Assembly (NCBI RefSeq): GCF_003259845.1
Contig: NZ_QLMJ01000013.1
Span: forward strand, 1 to 64,000
Reading direction: 5' to 3'
Length of the DNA stretch: 64,000 nucleotides
Source: Actinoplanes lutulentus
Lineage (GTDB): Bacteria; Actinomycetota; Actinomycetes; Mycobacteriales; Micromonosporaceae
The notes under the pieces are model-generated. The model ran no database searches. It was not told the DNA's origin and saw only the letters and a program-made list of their open reading frames with translations. Positions 51,168 through 58,621 of the stretch are shown in pieces. Made by a program: the position numbers and the translations under genes. Positions within the stretch are counted from its first letter, which is position 1, and every line of letters begins with the position of its first letter.

Positions 51168-51236
51168 GCCAGCGCGGGACTTTGTGCCGGAATGAGGTAA
51201 AAAAACGAGTGACTAACGTCACAAGTCCGCGTTGGC
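51168..51236. promoter_or_regulatory. Large hairpin with embedded dyad, between phoH and the transglycosylase gene
   Basis: The 5' arm at 51168-51186 pairs with the 3' arm at 51220-51236 over about 17 bp, with GU pairs and one bulge. The 33-nt loop contains a second dyad, GTGAC-TAAC-GTCAC, whose right half overlaps the outer stem, so the two pairings exclude each other. It may terminate phoH or act as a switch in a leader of the transglycosylase mRNA. Confidence 0.55.
51208..51223. promoter_or_regulatory. CRP/GlxR-like binding site
   Basis: AGTGA-CTAACG-TCACA matches the CRP-family consensus TGTGA-N6-TCACA at nine of ten half-site positions. It lies about 210 bp before the transglycosylase start. 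cAMP-receptor proteins are known to control resuscitation-factor-type wall lysis genes in mycobacteria and corynebacteria. Confidence 0.5.
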
Positions 51237-51430
51237 ATTTCACATCCACTTCACGTTGCGCCATGGTGTCTGGCGAGCGCCTACGAGTGGCAACGACGTC
51301 GGAGATCGACTGGAGCCACCCCCTCGTCAGTTTGAGGTGGCGGCCCCACGTGGTCGCGGTGCTCGCGGCGCGTAACTGCCGGTGACGGCAGGGTCGCGCC
51401 GCGTCATTGCCCCCGACGAAGGGATTCTTC

Positions 51431-52132
51431 GTGAAGCGGCTCTGGAGCCGGCTCGGTGTTCGTGCGGCGTCTGTCGGTCTTCTCCTCGCGGGACTGGTCG
51501 GTGGTGTCTACCTCGGACAGAACCGAGAGATCCAGCAAGCCAGCGCTGAGTCCCAGCTCGTCATGCAGGCGAACGCGGACGAGATTCAGCTGCTGAAAGC
51601 GCGTCAGGCGGAACACGCCGCGGCCCGGGCCTTCCGGAGCAAGGCGGAGGACGCCGCTGCGGCGAAGGCGGCCACTGAGGCCAAGGCCGCCGCCGGCAAG
51701 GCGCGCACGCTGGAGAAAAAGGCGATCGCCGCGGAGGCTGCCGAGAAGAAGGCGGCCGAGGCGAAGAAAGCCGAGGAGTCCGGCGGACCGGTGGTCTACA
51801 CCGGTGAGATCCCGGATTCCTGCAACGACTACAGCGGCAGCCGCAAGATCGGCTGTGCCCTGATGCTCGACGCCGGTTTCGGCCTCGCCCAGTTCCCGTG
51901 CCTGGACAAGCTGTGGAAAAAGGAGAGTGGCTGGAACTACAAGGCCACGAACCGCAGCTCCGGCGCGTACGGGATCCCGCAGTCCCTGCCCGGCAGCAAG
52001 ATGGCGTCGGAGGGCTCGGACTGGAAGACCAACCCGGCCACCCAGATCAAGTGGGGCCTCGGCTACATCAAGGGCCGGTACAGCACGCCCTGTGGAGCAT
52101 GGAGCCACTCGCAGAACGTCGGCTGGTACTGA
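51431..52132 (+). CDS. Secreted or membrane-anchored lytic transglycosylase-like protein
   Basis: The 233-residue protein has an N-terminal membrane segment (VRAASVGLLLAGLVGGVYLG), an Ala/Lys/Glu-rich coiled coil (about 35-118), and a C-terminal transglycosylase-like domain. The likely catalytic Glu is in LWKKESGWNYKATNRSSGAY, followed by GIPQSLPGSKM and WGLGYIKGRYSTPCGAW. It should cleave peptidoglycan outside the membrane. GTG at 51431 has AAGGGA with 6 nt spacing; the frame to 51407 lacks support. The long upstream region carries a hairpin and a CRP-like site. Confidence 0.88.
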   Translation: MKRLWSRLGVRAASVGLLLAGLVGGVYLGQNREIQQASAESQLVMQANADEIQLLKARQAEHAAARAFRSKAEDAAAAKAATEAKAAAGKARTLEKKAIAAEAAEKKAAEAKKAEESGGPVVYTGEIPDSCNDYSGSRKIGCALMLDAGFGLAQFPCLDKLWKKESGWNYKATNRSSGAYGIPQSLPGSKMASEGSDWKTNPATQIKWGLGYIKGRYSTPCGAWSHSQNVGWY

Positions 52133-52140
52133 TCTGACGC

Positions 52141-52179
52141 GAAAGAGGGCTGCGCGGCACGCCGCGCAGCCCTCTTTCG
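52141..52179 (+). terminator. Strong intrinsic terminator
   Basis: A nearly perfect 17-18-bp stem, GAAAGAGGGCTGCGCGGC paired with its complement around a short loop, ends in CTTTC. It begins 8 nt past the transglycosylase stop. Confidence 0.9.
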
Positions 52180-52197
52180 CTGTGATCCAATGTCCAT

Positions 52198-52974
52198 ATG
52201 GTCCGAAATGTCGCTTCGCTCGTCCTGGCTGCCGTATTGGCGCTGCCGGTCGGCGCCGTTCCGGCCCACGCGGACGGGCGCATTCCCGAGGTCATCGGCG
52301 GCAAGGTCGCCACGGCCGGCCGGTTCCCATGGGCGGTGCGGCTCTCGATGGGCTGCGGCGGGACGCTGACCGCGCCCCGGGTGGTGCTCACCGCCGGCCA
52401 CTGTGTCGGCAAGACCGGTCCGAACCGGAAGATCACCGTCACGGCCGGTGCGCCCGATCTGAAGTCCAAGAAGGCGATCGCGGTGAAATCGGTCGAGGTG
52501 TTCCGATCACCCGACTTCGTCACCGAGACCAGCGGCGACGACTGGGCCGTGGTCCGGCTGGAACGCGCCCTCGACCTGCCCACCCTGGACCTGGTCCCGG
52601 ACGGCAGCCGCGACGAGGGCACGTTCACCGTGATGGGCTGGGGGCAGACCCGGGAGACCGCGTTGCGGCAGGAGCGCCGGCTGCACTACGCGGACGTGCC
52701 GACGATCGCCGACGAGGAGTGCGCGAAGGCGTTCCACAAGGTCGGCGTCGATCTGGTCCGGGACGAGTCGATCTGCGCGGGGCGACACGGCGTGGACACC
52801 TGCCAGGGCGACTCCGGGGGTCCGATGGTGCGCCGGGACCGGGGCGGCAAGTGGGTGCAGGTCGGGATCGTCAGCTGGGGGCTCGGATGTGCCCGTGACG
52901 GATATTTCGGTGTGTATACCCAGGTGTCGAAGTTTCGTGAGGCGATTCTGGCTGCCACCCGGAAGCTGAGTTGA
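52198..52974 (+). CDS. Secreted trypsin-like serine protease
   Basis: The 258-residue protein has a signal peptide (to about ALPVGAVPAHA) and a short propeptide ending before VIGGKVATAGRFPW. It has the S1 triad in VVLTAGHCV (His), DDWAVVRLERAL (Asp) and DTCQGDSGGPM (Ser). Residues around the specificity pocket (GVDTCQGDSGG and SWGLGC) fit chymotrypsin-fold proteases; Asp six residues before the Ser suggests trypsin-like cleavage. It is exported and self-activated or activated in trans. It stands alone behind a strong terminator. Confidence 0.92.
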   Translation: MVRNVASLVLAAVLALPVGAVPAHADGRIPEVIGGKVATAGRFPWAVRLSMGCGGTLTAPRVVLTAGHCVGKTGPNRKITVTAGAPDLKSKKAIAVKSVEVFRSPDFVTETSGDDWAVVRLERALDLPTLDLVPDGSRDEGTFTVMGWGQTRETALRQERRLHYADVPTIADEECAKAFHKVGVDLVRDESICAGRHGVDTCQGDSGGPMVRRDRGGKWVQVGIVSWGLGCARDGYFGVYTQVSKFREAILAATRKLS

Positions 52975-53017
52975 ACCTGAGTGGCCGCGGGTGCGTCCGG
53001 CTGACACCATCAGGAGC

Positions 53018-53641
53018 ATGGGGTACGGCGGGTGGGCGCAGCAGGCACGTGAGGACGAGGCGGCGAAGTTCGGCACCGAGGCGTTCTACGCGGCGCTGGG
53101 CCGCGCCTTCGTCACGATGTGCGCCATCGTCCCGGGACTCTTCCTGATCGAGGCGCTGGACGTCGCCCTCGGTCCCGGCACACTCGACGTGGCCGGCGGC
53201 ATCATTCCCCGGCACATCGAGGGGCTCGACGGTGTCCTGTTCAGCCCGTTCCTGCACGCCGACTGGGAGCATCTGTACGGCAACGCGGTCCCGCTGATCC
53301 TGCTCGGCACGTTCGTGCTGGCCGGAGGCGTGCGCCGGTTCATCTGGTCGACCGTACTGATCATGGGAGTGTCCGGGCTCGGCGTCTGGTTCATCGGCGA
53401 CCCGCGCAGCGTCGTGGTCGGCGCCAGCGGCGTCATCTTCGGATATCTCGGCATCCTGCTGACCCGCGGCCTGGTCGAGCGCAGCTGGTGGAACTTCGCG
53501 GTCGCCGTCTTCATCGGCTTGCTGTACTGGTACCAGCTGTACGGCATCCTGCCCACCGACGCGCGTGTCTCCTGGCAGGGGCACCTGCTCGGCCTGGTGG
53601 GCGGCGCGCTGGCGGCGGTGCTGTTCCGCCGCCGGCGCTGA
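53018..53641 (+). CDS. Rhomboid-family intramembrane serine protease
   Basis: The 207-residue polytopic protein has the rhomboid landmarks FLHADWEHLYGNAVPL, the nucleophile in VVGASGVIFGYLG, and the catalytic His in SWQGHLLGLVGGALAA. It cleaves transmembrane segments of other proteins; substrates are unknown. ATG at 53018 was chosen; AGGAG is only one base upstream, and CACCAT lies 7 nt before it, so leaderless translation is possible. The frame from 52991 is an alternative. Confidence 0.92.
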   Translation: MGYGGWAQQAREDEAAKFGTEAFYAALGRAFVTMCAIVPGLFLIEALDVALGPGTLDVAGGIIPRHIEGLDGVLFSPFLHADWEHLYGNAVPLILLGTFVLAGGVRRFIWSTVLIMGVSGLGVWFIGDPRSVVVGASGVIFGYLGILLTRGLVERSWWNFAVAVFIGLLYWYQLYGILPTDARVSWQGHLLGLVGGALAAVLFRRRR

Positions 53642-53658
53642 CCCGTTTCTCTGTCTTT

Positions 53659-53708
53659 TACAGCGTGGGCAGGCTTATAGCGTGGGCAGGCTTTACAGCG
53701 TGGGCAGG
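53659..53708. repeat. Three tandem copies of the glpX 3' end
   Basis: The 15-bp unit TACAGCGTGGGCAGG occurs at 53659, 53676 (one change) and 53694. The last copy is the end of glpX, including its stop codon on the minus strand. The other two lie directly downstream of the stop. Confidence 0.8.
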
Positions 53709-54793
53709 TGCCCGTCGAAGTCCACCGCTGAGTACAGCGCGAGCTTCTCCAGCCGGTGATACGAGTCGATCACCCGGATCGTGCCGCTCTTGGACCGCAT
53801 CACGATCGACTGGGTGTGTGCGCCACCGGCCCGGTACCGCACGCCCTTGAGCAGGTCGCCCGAGGTCACGCCGGTCGCCACGAAGAAGCAGTTGTCGCCG
53901 GTGACCAGATCGTCGGTGGTCAGCACCCGGTCCAGGTCATGCCCGCCACCGATCGCCTTCTCCCGCTCCGACTCGTCGAGCGGCCACAGCTTCGCCTGGA
54001 TCATGCCGCCGAGACACTTGAGCGCACACGCCGCGGTGATGCCCTCGGGGGTGCCGCCGATGCCCATCAGCACGTCGACGTCGGACTCCTCGCGGGCCGC
54101 CGCGATGGCGCCGGCGATGTCACCGTCCGAGATGAACCGGATGTTCGCGCCGGCCTGCCGTACCTCCTCGACCAGCTTGGAGTGCCGCGGACGGTCCAGA
54201 ATGCACACCGTGACATCGGAGACGCTGGACTTCTTCGCCTTGGCGATACGCCGCAGGTTCTCGGTGGCGCCGGCGTTGATGTCGATGACGTCGGCGCAGT
54301 CCGGGCCGACTGCGATCTTCTCCATGTAGAAGACCGCACTCGGGTCGAACATCGCGCCACGCTCGGCCACCGCGAGGACCGCCACCGCGCCCGGCATGCC
54401 CTTGCTCATCAGCGTGGTGCCGTCGACCGGGTCGACCGCGACGTCCACCTCGGGACCGGTGCCGTCACCGACCTTCTCCCCGTTGAAGAGCATCGGCGCT
54501 TCGTCCTTCTCACCCTCACCGATCACCACGACGCCGCGCATCTGGATCGAGTTGATGAGTTTGCGCATGGCGTCGACGGCGGCGCCATCTCCGCCGTTCT
54601 TGTCACCGCGACCGACCCAGCGCCCAGCGGCCATGGCGGCCGCCTCGGTCACTCGGACCAGGTCGAGGGCGATGTTGCGGTCGAGGTCCTGGGGGACTCG
54701 GGCTGGCACGGGGGCCTCCTCGCGACGTTGCGGGGCTGGTAAGTCTTCCGATCCTGGCATCCGAGGACGCGCCAAGTCTCGGTTCAGCGACAT
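53693..54793 (-). CDS. glpX: Class II fructose-1,6-bisphosphatase
   Basis: The 366-residue enzyme hydrolyses fructose-1,6-bisphosphate in gluconeogenesis. Motifs: VVIGEGEKDEAPMLFNGE, the metal site VDPVDGTTLMSKG, MGIGGTPEGI and GDNCFFVATGVTSGDLL. It corresponds to Rv1099c. ATG at 54793 was chosen; TTG at 54802 is an alternative. An N-terminal extension of about 35 residues rich in Pro/Arg precedes the core. It is divergent from a DUF4245 gene, the same pairing as Rv1099c-Rv1100. Confidence 0.95.
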   Translation of the reverse strand: MSLNRDLARPRMPGSEDLPAPQRREEAPVPARVPQDLDRNIALDLVRVTEAAAMAAGRWVGRGDKNGGDGAAVDAMRKLINSIQMRGVVVIGEGEKDEAPMLFNGEKVGDGTGPEVDVAVDPVDGTTLMSKGMPGAVAVLAVAERGAMFDPSAVFYMEKIAVGPDCADVIDINAGATENLRRIAKAKKSSVSDVTVCILDRPRHSKLVEEVRQAGANIRFISDGDIAGAIAAAREESDVDVLMGIGGTPEGITAACALKCLGGMIQAKLWPLDESEREKAIGGGHDLDRVLTTDDLVTGDNCFFVATGVTSGDLLKGVRYRAGGAHTQSIVMRSKSGTIRVIDSYHRLEKLALYSAVDFDGHLPTL

Positions 54794-54810
54794 GGTTAAC
54801 AATGGGATGC

Positions 54811-55362
54811 GTGGAACCCGCTGCGTCTGCCCCTGCCGTTCCGTCCCCGCGGCTCGCCCCGCGTGAGGGCCGCCGTCCCCGCGACATGATCCTGTCGTTG
54901 CTGGTACTGCTCATCCCGATCGGACTCGGGATGGTCTATTGGCGCGTGGTGCTCGACGGCGACAAGCCGATCGCGAAGGACCCGTCGTCGGCCATCCAGC
55001 TGGCTTCGGCCCACTTCACCGTGGCGCAGCCGACCGGCCTCGGCGAGGACTGGACCGTCACGTCGGCCAATTTCCGCAACGAGAACGGCGGGGCGACACT
55101 GCGCGTCGGTTACGCCGACCCGGACGCCGACCCGATCCTGATGGTGCAGAGCACCGTGCCGGCGGCCACCCTGGTCCCCGCCGAGGTGGGCGACGAGGGC
55201 ACGCGGACCGGCACGTTCCGCTCGGCGAACCGGGCCTGGCTGACGTACGCCGGGCGGCCGGGCGAGATCGCGTTCATCGTGACCGAGCAGAACCGCACGA
55301 TCGTCCTGGTCGGCAAGACCGACCAGGAGAACCTGGAGACCCTGGCGGCAGCGCTGCCCTGA
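54811..55362 (+). CDS. DUF4245 membrane protein (Rv1100-like)
   Basis: The 183-residue protein has a short Pro/Ala/Arg-rich cytosolic start, one transmembrane segment (MILSLLVLLIPIGLGMVYW), and an outer beta-rich domain with WTVTSANFRNENGGATLRVGY and GKTDQENLETLAAALP. It is known only as a conserved actinobacterial domain of unknown function. GTG at 54811 was chosen; ATG at 54802 would add three residues. It is always found near glpX in my recollection, which suggests a shared promoter region here (54794-54810). Confidence 0.85.
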   Translation: MEPAASAPAVPSPRLAPREGRRPRDMILSLLVLLIPIGLGMVYWRVVLDGDKPIAKDPSSAIQLASAHFTVAQPTGLGEDWTVTSANFRNENGGATLRVGYADPDADPILMVQSTVPAATLVPAEVGDEGTRTGTFRSANRAWLTYAGRPGEIAFIVTEQNRTIVLVGKTDQENLETLAAALP

Positions 55363-55390
55363 TGTCCCTTTAGCCGTCTGCTTGTGTTCC

Positions 55391-55594
55391 TCAGTCGCCG
55401 GCTCGGGCGGCGCGAGTGGCCTCGATGCGCTCGCGGGCGCCGTCGAGCCAGCGCTGGCAGACGTCGGCCAGTTTCTCGCCGCGCTCCCACAGGGCCAGTG
55501 ACTCCTCCAGGGAGCCGCCGCCCTGCTCCAGTCGTTCCACCACGGAGGCCAGCTCGGTGCGGGCCTGCTCGTAGCTGAGGTTCTCGTCGGTCAT
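55391..55594 (-). CDS. xseB: Exodeoxyribonuclease VII small subunit
   Basis: The 67-residue protein has the XseB pattern LSYEQARTELASVVERLEQG, SLEESLALWERGEKLADVCQ, RWLDGARERIE. It binds the large subunit to degrade single-stranded DNA to short oligonucleotides. Its ATG overlaps the xseA stop as ATGA. Confidence 0.95.
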   Translation of the reverse strand: MTDENLSYEQARTELASVVERLEQGGGSLEESLALWERGEKLADVCQRWLDGARERIEATRAARAGD

Positions 55595-56931
55595 CGGTTC
55601 TCCTGCGCTTCGACTGCTTCGACTGGCTTGACGGCTTCGGCTGGCTTGACTGCGTCGGCTGGCTTGACGGCTTCGGCTGGCTTGACGGCTTTGCCTGCTT
55701 TGGGGCGTACCGTCGCTTGGATCTCGCCCTCGGCGAGCCGGATCCGGAGAAGGTCTTTCGCGGTCACGTCGTCCGCGGCGCGGACGACGTGACCGCCGGC
55801 GCGCTGCACGATCGCGTAACCACGCTGCAGCGTCGCGGCCGGTGACAGCGCGCGCAGCCGGGCCACGGTGTGCCGCAGGTCGTCGTCGGCGCGGCGCACG
55901 CGGTGCTCCAGGCTGCGGCCGGCCCGTTCCCGCAGGGCGACCGCCTCGGCGGCTCGCTGGTCGATCAGCGACTCAGGCCGGGCCAGCACCGGGCGGGAGC
56001 GCCACGCCTCGATCCGCTGCCGTTCGCGCTCGATCAGGGTGATCACCGCGCGGTCCAGCCGGTTGCGGGCCATCTCGATCAGGCGCATCTCGTCAGCGAG
56101 GTCCGGCACGATCCGTTTCGCCGCGTCGGTCGGGGTGGAGGCGCGCAGATCAGCGACGTAGTCGAGCAGCGGCGCGTCGGTCTCGTGCCCGATCGCGCTG
56201 ACCACCGGGGTGCGGGCCGCGAAGACCGCCCGGCACAGCGCCTCGTCGGAGAAGGGCAGCAGGTCCTCGACGCTGCCGCCGCCGCGCGCGATCACGATGA
56301 GGTCGATCGTGTCGTCGTTGTCCAGCACCTTGAGGGCGTCGATGATCTGCGGCACCGCGGTCGGGCCCTGCACCGCGACGTTGACCACCCGGAAGTCCAC
56401 GGCCGGCCAGCGGCGGCGAGTGTTCATCAGGACGTCGCGCTCGGCGGCGCTGGCCCGCCCGGTGATCAGGCCGATCCGGCCGGGCAGGAACGGCAGCCGC
56501 CGCTTGCGGTCACGGGCGAACAGGCCCTCGGCGCCGAGCAGCTTTTTCAGCTTTTCCAGCCGGGCCAGCAGCTCGCCGAGCCCGACCTGGCGGATCTCGT
56601 CGGCGCGCAGGCTCAGCGTGCCCCGGCCGGGGTAGAACTCGGGTTTGGCATGCATGGTGACCCGGGCGCCCTCGGCCAGCTCCGGCGCGCCGGCGTCGAG
56701 CACGTCGCGGTGGGCGGTGACGGTCAGGCTGAGGTCGGCGGACGGGTCACGCAGGGTCAGGAAGACCACGCCGGAGCCGGGGCGGCGGCTGATCTGGGCG
56801 ACCTGCCCGTCCACCCAGACCCAGCCGAGTTTCGCGATCCAGGCGCCGAGTTTCTGGCTGACCACGCGGACCGGCCACGGCTCGTCGGCGCTGCTCTTGG
56901 GATCGGTCCCTTTGGCTTCTGGCTGGGTCAC
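55591..56931 (-). CDS. xseA: Exodeoxyribonuclease VII large subunit
   Basis: The 446-residue protein has an N-terminal OB domain (WVWVDGQVAQISRRPGSG, VFLTLRDPSADLSLTV), the catalytic domain (GRIGLITGRASAAERDVL, DLIVIARGGGSVEDLLPFSDE, PVVSAIGHETDAPLLD), and a long coiled coil. The C-terminus carries four to five VKPAEA repeats that are not part of the family core. GTG at 56931 lies 6 nt behind TAATCT. It is coupled to xseB. Confidence 0.95.
   Translation of the reverse strand: MTQPEAKGTDPKSSADEPWPVRVVSQKLGAWIAKLGWVWVDGQVAQISRRPGSGVVFLTLRDPSADLSLTVTAHRDVLDAGAPELAEGARVTMHAKPEFYPGRGTLSLRADEIRQVGLGELLARLEKLKKLLGAEGLFARDRKRRLPFLPGRIGLITGRASAAERDVLMNTRRRWPAVDFRVVNVAVQGPTAVPQIIDALKVLDNDDTIDLIVIARGGGSVEDLLPFSDEALCRAVFAARTPVVSAIGHETDAPLLDYVADLRASTPTDAAKRIVPDLADEMRLIEMARNRLDRAVITLIERERQRIEAWRSRPVLARPESLIDQRAAEAVALRERAGRSLEHRVRRADDDLRHTVARLRALSPAATLQRGYAIVQRAGGHVVRAADDVTAKDLLRIRLAEGEIQATVRPKAGKAVKPAEAVKPADAVKPAEAVKPVEAVEAQENR
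55612..55692. repeat. In-frame 15-bp repeats at the xseA 3' end
   Basis: Imperfect 15-bp units, such as GGCTTGACGGCTTCG and GGCTTGACTGCGTCG, encode VKPAEA/VKPADA in the last 30 residues of XseA. Confidence 0.8.
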
Positions 56932-56940
56932 CCGGCCAGA

Positions 56941-57510
56941 TTACGGAAGACCACCGACATTCTCGTCGGCACGATCGGTGGTGGCGTCCATCGCGCGTGT
57001 TTCGGCGTGCTTGCCCTGATAACCGCCGAGGTCGACCGGGGTACGCCGTTCCGGCAGCAGCCGTTCGATCCCGGTGAGCACGACGAGCAGCATCAGGCCG
57101 GCGCAACCCCAGAAGATCAGGTCGGTGACCAGGTACTCCGGGTCGACGTGCACGCCGTCACCGGTGCCGAGGAACGGGAACGGATAACCGCGCCGCTGCG
57201 GATGATCCGCGAGGCAGCACCCGGACGTGACCGGGACCGCGGTGGCCGCCATGCCGGCCAGGGCGAGCAGCGCGGCGACAAGGCAGGCGGCCAGGCTCGG
57301 GGCGATCCGGTGCCAGGACAGCAGCAGCACGCCGCCGCCCAGCAGCACCACGTGGAAGATCAGATAGGGGGCGATCAGGCCGCCGTCCACCTCGACGGCG
57401 AGATTCAGTACGCCGATGCCGACGAAGAACCAGCCGGCCATCACCCGCAGCACGGCCGGGATCGACGGCCACGCAGCCCAGGGATCCTCACCCCGATGCG
57501 CGCCGCCCAT
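56941..57510 (-). CDS. Small polytopic membrane protein of unknown function
   Basis: The 189-residue protein has four hydrophobic segments (VMAGWFFVGIGVLNLAVEV, YLIFHVVLLGGGVLLL, LAACLVAALLALAGMAATAV, LIFWGCAGLMLLVVLTGI). Between the last two lies a loop with SGCCLADHPQRRGYPFPFLG, whose paired Cys and RGYPFPF motif look conserved. I do not recognise a named family. ATG at 57510 lies 7 nt behind GATACT. It ends 9 bp upstream of the xseA start, so it may be the first gene of an operon with xseA-xseB. Confidence 0.75.
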   Translation of the reverse strand: MGGAHRGEDPWAAWPSIPAVLRVMAGWFFVGIGVLNLAVEVDGGLIAPYLIFHVVLLGGGVLLLSWHRIAPSLAACLVAALLALAGMAATAVPVTSGCCLADHPQRRGYPFPFLGTGDGVHVDPEYLVTDLIFWGCAGLMLLVVLTGIERLLPERRTPVDLGGYQGKHAETRAMDATTDRADENVGGLP

Positions 57511-57625
57511 GAACGTCAGTATCGCGCTCGATCCATGACTTTAGCGGCAAAACGGTCACTCTGCCCGCCCTGTGGCGCTGATCGCACATCGACAGGCAAG
57601 GGAGCGGTCCACGTACCATGGCCGG

Positions 57626-58621
57626 GTGACTGAACCTCGTAAGCGTGTGTTGCTCGCCAAGCCGCGTGGATACTGCGCCGGCGTCGACCGCGCCGTGCAG
57701 ACCGTCGAGGAGGCGCTGAAGCTCTACGGCGCCCCGGTCTACGTGCGCAAGCAGATCGTGCACAACAAGCACGTGGTCAGCACCCTGGAAGCCCGCGGTG
57801 CGATCTTCGTGGAGGAGAACTACGAGGTCCCCGAGGGGTCGACCGTCGTCTTCTCCGCCCACGGTGTGGCGCCCGAGGTCCACGACCAGGCCCGCGAGCG
57901 CAACCTCAAGGCGATCGACGCGACCTGCCCCCTGGTGACGAAGGTGCACCACGAGGCGAAACGGTTCGCGGCCGAGGACTACGACATCCTGCTGATCGGC
58001 CACGAGGGGCACGAGGAGGTCGTCGGCACCGCCGGTGAGGCTCCCGCGCACATCCAGCTGGTCGACGGCCCCGACGACGTGGACAAACTCGTCATCCGCG
58101 ACCCGAACAAGGTCGTCTGGCTGTCACAGACCACCCTGTCGGTCGACGAGACGATGGAGACGGTGGCCCGGCTCAAGACCCGGCTGCCGCTGCTGCAGTC
58201 GCCGCCCAGCGACGACATCTGCTACGCGACGTCCAACCGGCAGCACGTGATCAAGGAAATCGCCCCGGACTGCGACGTGGTCATCGTCGTCGGCTCGACG
58301 AACTCCTCCAATTCGGTACGCCTCGTCGAGGTCGCCCTCGGCGCCGGCGCACGGGCCGGTCATCTCGTCGACTTCGCCTCCGAGATCCAGGACGAGTGGC
58401 TGGAGGGCGCCACCACGGTCGGCGTCTCCTCCGGCGCGAGCGTCCCGGAAGAGCTGGTCATGGAGGTGCTCGCGCACCTCGGCTCCCGCGGCTTCGGCGA
58501 GGTCACCGAGTACACGACAGCTGAGGAACGCCTGACCTTCTCGCTCCCGCAGGAGCTGCGCCGCGACATGAAAGCAGCCGCAGCCGCAGCCGCCGCCGCA
58601 GCAGCAGCTACGGCTGGCTGA
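57626..58621 (+). CDS. ispH: 4-hydroxy-3-methylbut-2-enyl diphosphate reductase
   Basis: The 331-residue iron-sulfur enzyme makes IPP and DMAPP at the last step of the MEP pathway. The three cluster cysteines are in KPRGYCAGVDRAV, AIDATCPLVTKVH and SDDICYATSNRQ. Other motifs are VFSAHGV, the catalytic Glu in HEGHEEVVG, and NSVRLVE. The C-terminus ends in a run of alanines, which is lineage noise. GTG at 57626 lies 6 nt behind TACCAT. The last 14 bp overlap the convergent rmuC. It corresponds to Rv1110. Confidence 0.96.
   Translation: MTEPRKRVLLAKPRGYCAGVDRAVQTVEEALKLYGAPVYVRKQIVHNKHVVSTLEARGAIFVEENYEVPEGSTVVFSAHGVAPEVHDQARERNLKAIDATCPLVTKVHHEAKRFAAEDYDILLIGHEGHEEVVGTAGEAPAHIQLVDGPDDVDKLVIRDPNKVVWLSQTTLSVDETMETVARLKTRLPLLQSPPSDDICYATSNRQHVIKEIAPDCDVVIVVGSTNSSNSVRLVEVALGAGARAGHLVDFASEIQDEWLEGATTVGVSSGASVPEELVMEVLAHLGSRGFGEVTEYTTAEERLTFSLPQELRRDMKAAAAAAAAAAAATAG

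Noticed and set aside
51162..51430. A ydaO-type (c-di-AMP) riboswitch before the transglycosylase gene
   Set aside because: Such switches precede wall-lysis genes in related bacteria, but the conserved core motifs are not recognisable here. I kept only the hairpin and the CRP-like site.
55870..57633. 587-codon plus-strand frame across xseA and the membrane gene
   Set aside because: Antisense to two real genes and without motifs.
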